A stretch of 8,013 nt of DNA, taken from NCBI GenBank assembly GCA_902783905.1, contig CACZSP010000050.1, positions 1 to 8,013 on the forward strand, written 5' to 3'. Origin of the DNA: an uncultured Ruminococcus sp. (GTDB lineage: Bacteria > Bacillota > Clostridia > Oscillospirales > CAG-272). The notes beneath the pieces were generated by a model. That model did no database searches, was not told the DNA's origin, and saw nothing but the letters and a program-made list of their open reading frames with translations. The position numbers and the translations under genes are program-made. This document shows positions 5,980-8,013 of this stretch, in pieces (the first letter of the stretch is position 1; each line of letters starts with the position of its first letter).

Positions 5980-7686
5980 ATGAAATTTTCAAGATTTTTC
6001 CTTCTTTTTCCGATCGTCGTCCTGATTTTGTCTCTCGCCGCATGCGGAGCATCGGGAACGCCCGGCGAGGCGACCTCCGCGGAAACCGGGACGGATATCA
6101 CGACCGGGGAAAAACCCGCCGGTGTTTCCGAAGTGACGGTCGCCGATCTTTCGAAATACGCCCTCGTCCGTACCGACCAGATATCCGACGAGGTCCTTGA
6201 AGCGGTGCTTCTTTTGCACAATCGCATTCAGAAGGTCGCTCCCGACGTGCAGATAAAGACCGATTACTACCGCGAGGGGATCCCGATGTTCGAGCGCGGT
6301 GAGTACGAAATACTCGTCGGCGCAACAGAACGGGAGGAGTCGGCGGAGTTTCTGAAGGACAAACGGGTCAAGGATTACGGTTTTGCCCTGATCGGAAGCA
6401 AGATAGTCATCGCCGGAGGATCGGACGAAAGCACGATTTCGGCGATCAACACCTTCATCACGCGCATCCTTCTGAAAAAGACCTCCGGTGACGTCTTTTA
6501 CTCTTCAGCCGACGATTATCTCTGCGCCGGAAAATACGCGACCGACAGTCTGACCGTCGGAGGGATAGAGGCAAAGGATTTCAGAGTCGTTTACGCAGAT
6601 TCGCTCGGTACCATCGGAAAAGCCTGCGCGGACAGGATTGCCGCCGCCGTTACCGACCTGTGCGGGTACACGGTACCGGTGCTTTCCGACAGAAAGGCGG
6701 GGGAGGCGTCGGAGCACGAAATACTTGTCGGCGCGACGACGAGAGGAAACGCAGGACTTGAAGCGGCGGACGGAGAGATACTGCTCTCCTTTGACGGCAG
6801 CAACGTGAGGATACTCGGCTCGTCGTATCTTGCGGTGTCGCGCGGCGTGTCTGAATTTGTGTCGCGCATCGAAGGTTCGGCTTCTTCCGGTTACTCGCTG
6901 GCGATCAACGGCACCGAAAAATTCGAGTTCGGAATCGGGGAGACCCTCGGCGCGATGTCGTTCAACGTCCTCGTGAGCAAAACGACGCCCGAGAGGGACG
7001 CGCGCGTCGTTGATATGGTCCTCAAATACATGCCTGCGACCGTCGGTTTCCAGGAGGCGAACCCGAGGTGGATGACCGTTCTCAAAAGCGGTCTTTCGCA
7101 GTATTACGGATGCGTCGGCGAGGGAAGAGACGGAGGCACTTCCGGAGAATACAACCCGATATTTTACAATAAGGAAATTTTCACTCTTGTCGACAGCGGC
7201 ACGCGCTGGCTGTCGGACACGCCCGACAAGGGTTCTAAATACTCGGAATCCTCGCTGAACAGGATATACACCTACGCTCTCCTTGAAAGGAAATCCGACG
7301 GCGTCCGTATAATGGTCGTAAACACTCACTTCGATCACAAGAGCGCGACCGCCCGCGACAAACAGGGGAAGGTTCTTGCCGCGTTTCTTGCAAAAAATAT
7401 GCAATATCCGATGATAGTTACCGGAGATTTCAACACCCAGTCCGATTCGACGGCTTACTCGAACGTCGTCGCCTCCGGCGTCGTCAATTCTGCGTCGATC
7501 GCGGCAACCGCTTCTAAAGGAGCGACCTTCACAAACTGGGGGTCGTCAAGCACCGTCATCGACTTCGTTTTCGTCAATCCGGTTTTCATATCGGTTGACT
7601 CGTACCGCGTCTGCAACGAAACGATAAACGGCGATTATCCGAGCGACCACCATCCCGTGTTCATCGAATACAAAACGGCCGGCTGA
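5980..7686 (+). CDS. Lipoprotein with two tandem alpha/beta modules and a C-terminal endonuclease/exonuclease/phosphatase domain
   Basis: The 568-aa product is a predicted surface lipoprotein. It has a basic, hydrophobic signal peptide (1-21) with lipobox LAAC and acylated Cys22, then a Gly/Thr/Glu-rich linker to about residue 50. Two related modules follow (about 58-165 and 200-298). Each carries an E(Y/H)EILVGAT motif (108-115 and 245-252) and a late strand-helix block (FALIGSKIVIAGG; ILLSFDGSNVRILG). They resemble the small N-terminal domain seen before alpha-glucuronidase (GH67)-type enzymes. Residues 322-565 form an EEP domain with the metal and phosphate residues in order: SFNV (Asn329), QEA (Glu359), NTHFD (Asn448, His450), GDFN (Asp483, Asn485), IDFVF (Asp528) and SDHHP (Asp556, His557). 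A phosphodiester or phosphomonoester substrate outside the cell is likely. The start has AAAGGG at 5967-5972. A strong terminator follows, so it is probably monocistronic. Confidence 0.9.
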   Translation: MKFSRFFLLFPIVVLILSLAACGASGTPGEATSAETGTDITTGEKPAGVSEVTVADLSKYALVRTDQISDEVLEAVLLLHNRIQKVAPDVQIKTDYYREGIPMFERGEYEILVGATEREESAEFLKDKRVKDYGFALIGSKIVIAGGSDESTISAINTFITRILLKKTSGDVFYSSADDYLCAGKYATDSLTVGGIEAKDFRVVYADSLGTIGKACADRIAAAVTDLCGYTVPVLSDRKAGEASEHEILVGATTRGNAGLEAADGEILLSFDGSNVRILGSSYLAVSRGVSEFVSRIEGSASSGYSLAINGTEKFEFGIGETLGAMSFNVLVSKTTPERDARVVDMVLKYMPATVGFQEANPRWMTVLKSGLSQYYGCVGEGRDGGTSGEYNPIFYNKEIFTLVDSGTRWLSDTPDKGSKYSESSLNRIYTYALLERKSDGVRIMVVNTHFDHKSATARDKQGKVLAAFLAKNMQYPMIVTGDFNTQSDSTAYSNVVASGVVNSASIAATASKGATFTNWGSSSTVIDFVFVNPVFISVDSYRVCNETINGDYPSDHHPVFIEYKTAG

Positions 7687-7705
7687 TACTGTCGGCGTAC
7701 TGCCG

Positions 7706-7754
7706 GGGCTGTTTTAATCCTCGAATGAAATCGAGGGAGAAAACAGCCCTTTTT
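7706..7754 (+). terminator. Intrinsic terminator of the lipoprotein gene
   Basis: A 10-bp outer stem (7706-7715 with 7740-7749) carries a 3x3 internal loop and a 6-bp inner stem (7719-7724 with 7731-7736), and is closed by a 6-nt loop. T5 follows at 7750-7754. It begins 19 bases after the stop codon and isolates the lipoprotein gene from the promoter region to the right. Confidence 0.92.
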
Positions 7755-7780
7755 ATTGTGCGGAACTGTGTTGTGAAATC

Positions 7781-7845
7781 GTTGGAAGGGAACGAATCGG
7801 TTAATGCAACCGTTCGTTCCGCTCCCGCGAACGGGGCGTTCCAAC
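7781..7845. repeat. Compact multi-stem inverted-repeat element (possible structured RNA or cruciform)
   Basis: An outer 7-bp stem pairs GTTGGAA (7781-7787) with TTCCAAC (7839-7845). Inside it are two hairpins. One has 13 bp with one bulged T (7789-7802 with 7808-7820) and loop AATGC. The other is a short CCCG/CGGG stem (7824-7827 with 7832-7835) closed by CGAA. The whole has a three-way-junction shape. It is not followed by a good U-tract, so it is not a standard terminator. I do not recognise a known RNA family in it. Confidence 0.45.
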
Positions 7846-7869
7846 CGTTTTCACGGTGCCTGCGGAGAG

Positions 7870-7933
7870 TTTTTTTCGATTTTTTTAAAAAACTCGAAAA
7901 AACCCGAAAAAAGTGCAAAAAAAGGGGAAAAAA
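7870..7933. repeat. Helically phased T- and A-tracts upstream of the right-end promoter (curved DNA / UP-like region)
   Basis: T-tracts at 7870-7876 and 7880-7886 are followed by A-tracts starting at 7887, 7897, 7907, 7917 and 7928. The A-tracts repeat every 10-11 bp, in register with the helix, which predicts a strong intrinsic bend. The segment ends just before the -35 at 7937. Bases 7871-7902 also form a 32-bp palindrome with one mismatched pair. Such A-tracts are typical of UP elements at strong stable-RNA promoters. Confidence 0.75.
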
Positions 7934-7936
7934 GTG

Positions 7937-7965
7937 TTGACAAGGGATGGAGGAAGTGGTATAAT
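7937..7965 (+). promoter_or_regulatory. Perfect consensus promoter, probably of an rRNA operon
   Basis: TTGACA at 7937-7942 and TATAAT at 7960-7965 are separated by exactly 17 bp. A TG at 7957-7958, one base before the -10, adds an extended -10. All 12 hexamer bases match the sigma-A consensus. Transcription is predicted to start near 7971-7973. Such a promoter, with phased A-tracts upstream and a boxA-like leader downstream, is expected for stable RNA genes. Confidence 0.92.
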
Positions 7966-7994
7966 ATTCGAGCTGTCGCCGAGAGGCCGGCAAA

Positions 7995-8013
7995 GGTCAT
8001 TGAAAATTGAACA
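7995..8013 (+). promoter_or_regulatory. boxA-like rRNA leader sequence at the window edge
   Basis: The sequence GGTCATTGAAAATTGAACA resembles the TTGAAAACT-type segment that carries boxA in rRNA leaders and spacers of Firmicutes, where Nus factors load to prevent premature termination. It lies about 23 nt after the predicted start of the consensus promoter. The 16S rRNA gene itself would lie beyond the window, so this is inferred from the leader only. Confidence 0.68.

Larger units (their letters stand above)
7687..8013. other. Non-coding region between the lipoprotein gene and the presumed rRNA operon
   Basis: This 327-bp stretch has no credible protein gene. In order it holds the lipoprotein terminator, about 25 bp without a clear signal, the multi-stem repeat (7781-7845), about 24 bp without a clear signal, the phased A/T-tracts, the consensus promoter and the boxA-like leader. 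Short open frames here run through the terminator and A-tracts and lack ribosome binding sites. Confidence 0.8.

Noticed and set aside
6505..7404. Long minus-strand open frame (299 codons) opposite the EEP lipoprotein
   Set aside because: It is antisense to a gene with a complete motif set, has no recognisable domain and no ribosome binding site, and is rich in Arg and Val as expected from the complement of GC-rich coding DNA.
7871..7902. AT-rich 32-bp palindrome as a possible terminator
   Set aside because: The stem is almost all A-T with no loop and one mismatch, so it would be a weak RNA hairpin; the 10-bp phasing with the following A-tracts is better explained by DNA curvature at the promoter.
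7725..7940. Small plus-strand open frame starting inside the terminator
   Set aside because: It begins in the terminator loop and its C-terminus is Lys/Phe-rich only because it reads through the A/T-tracts; it lacks a ribosome binding site and overlaps the -35 of the consensus promoter.
7687..8013. tRNA, CRISPR or insertion-sequence remnant in the non-coding right end
   Set aside because: No tRNA cloverleaf with a TpsiC-like arm, no repeated spacer-repeat pattern, and no terminal inverted repeats with target duplication were seen.

Overview
The window looks like chromosomal DNA from an uncultured, moderately GC-rich member of the Firmicutes (Clostridia-like). This rests on strong GGAG-type ribosome binding sites, GTG and possible TTG starts, sigma-A promoters with extended -10 boxes, and a boxA-like rRNA leader at the right edge resembling the TTGAAAA-type leaders of Firmicutes. 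The lineage is inferred, not proven. Gene content fits a gut or rumen saccharolytic lifestyle. I see no phage, insertion sequence, CRISPR or tRNA signal.

Layout. Positions 1-143 hold the 3' end of a type-B carboxylesterase. It converges on a minus-strand Gfo/Idh/MocA oxidoreductase (226-1380), and a GC-rich hairpin with A6/T6 flanks serves as a shared bidirectional terminator (171-224). A 186-bp divergent region (1381-1566) holds one good promoter for each direction. To the right is a tight three-gene operon (1567-4647): a GH109-like NAD-dependent glycosidase homologue, an alpha/beta-hydrolase and an M19-type dipeptidase. The gaps are 11 and 13 bp and each gene has its own ribosome binding site.

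The operon runs directly into a minus-strand MFS transporter of the organophosphate (GlpT/UhpC) type (4648-5907); the two stop codons abut. The transporter is divergent, across 72 bp, from a 568-aa lipoprotein (5980-7686) with two tandem repeat modules and a C-terminal endonuclease/exonuclease/phosphatase (EEP) domain. A strong terminator follows. The last 250 bp hold a compact multi-stem inverted-repeat element, helically phased A-tracts, a perfect TTGACA-17-TATAAT promoter with extended -10, and a boxA-like leader. This is most simply the promoter of an rRNA operon lying just outside the window.

How the genes may work together (inference). The cytosolic operon could process small imported glycoconjugates by glycoside cleavage, ester removal and dipeptide hydrolysis. 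The lipoprotein and transporter pair could release a phosphorylated metabolite at the cell surface and import it. The two pairs of genes divide at the abutting stops, and candidate palindromic operators lie at both divergent promoter regions.
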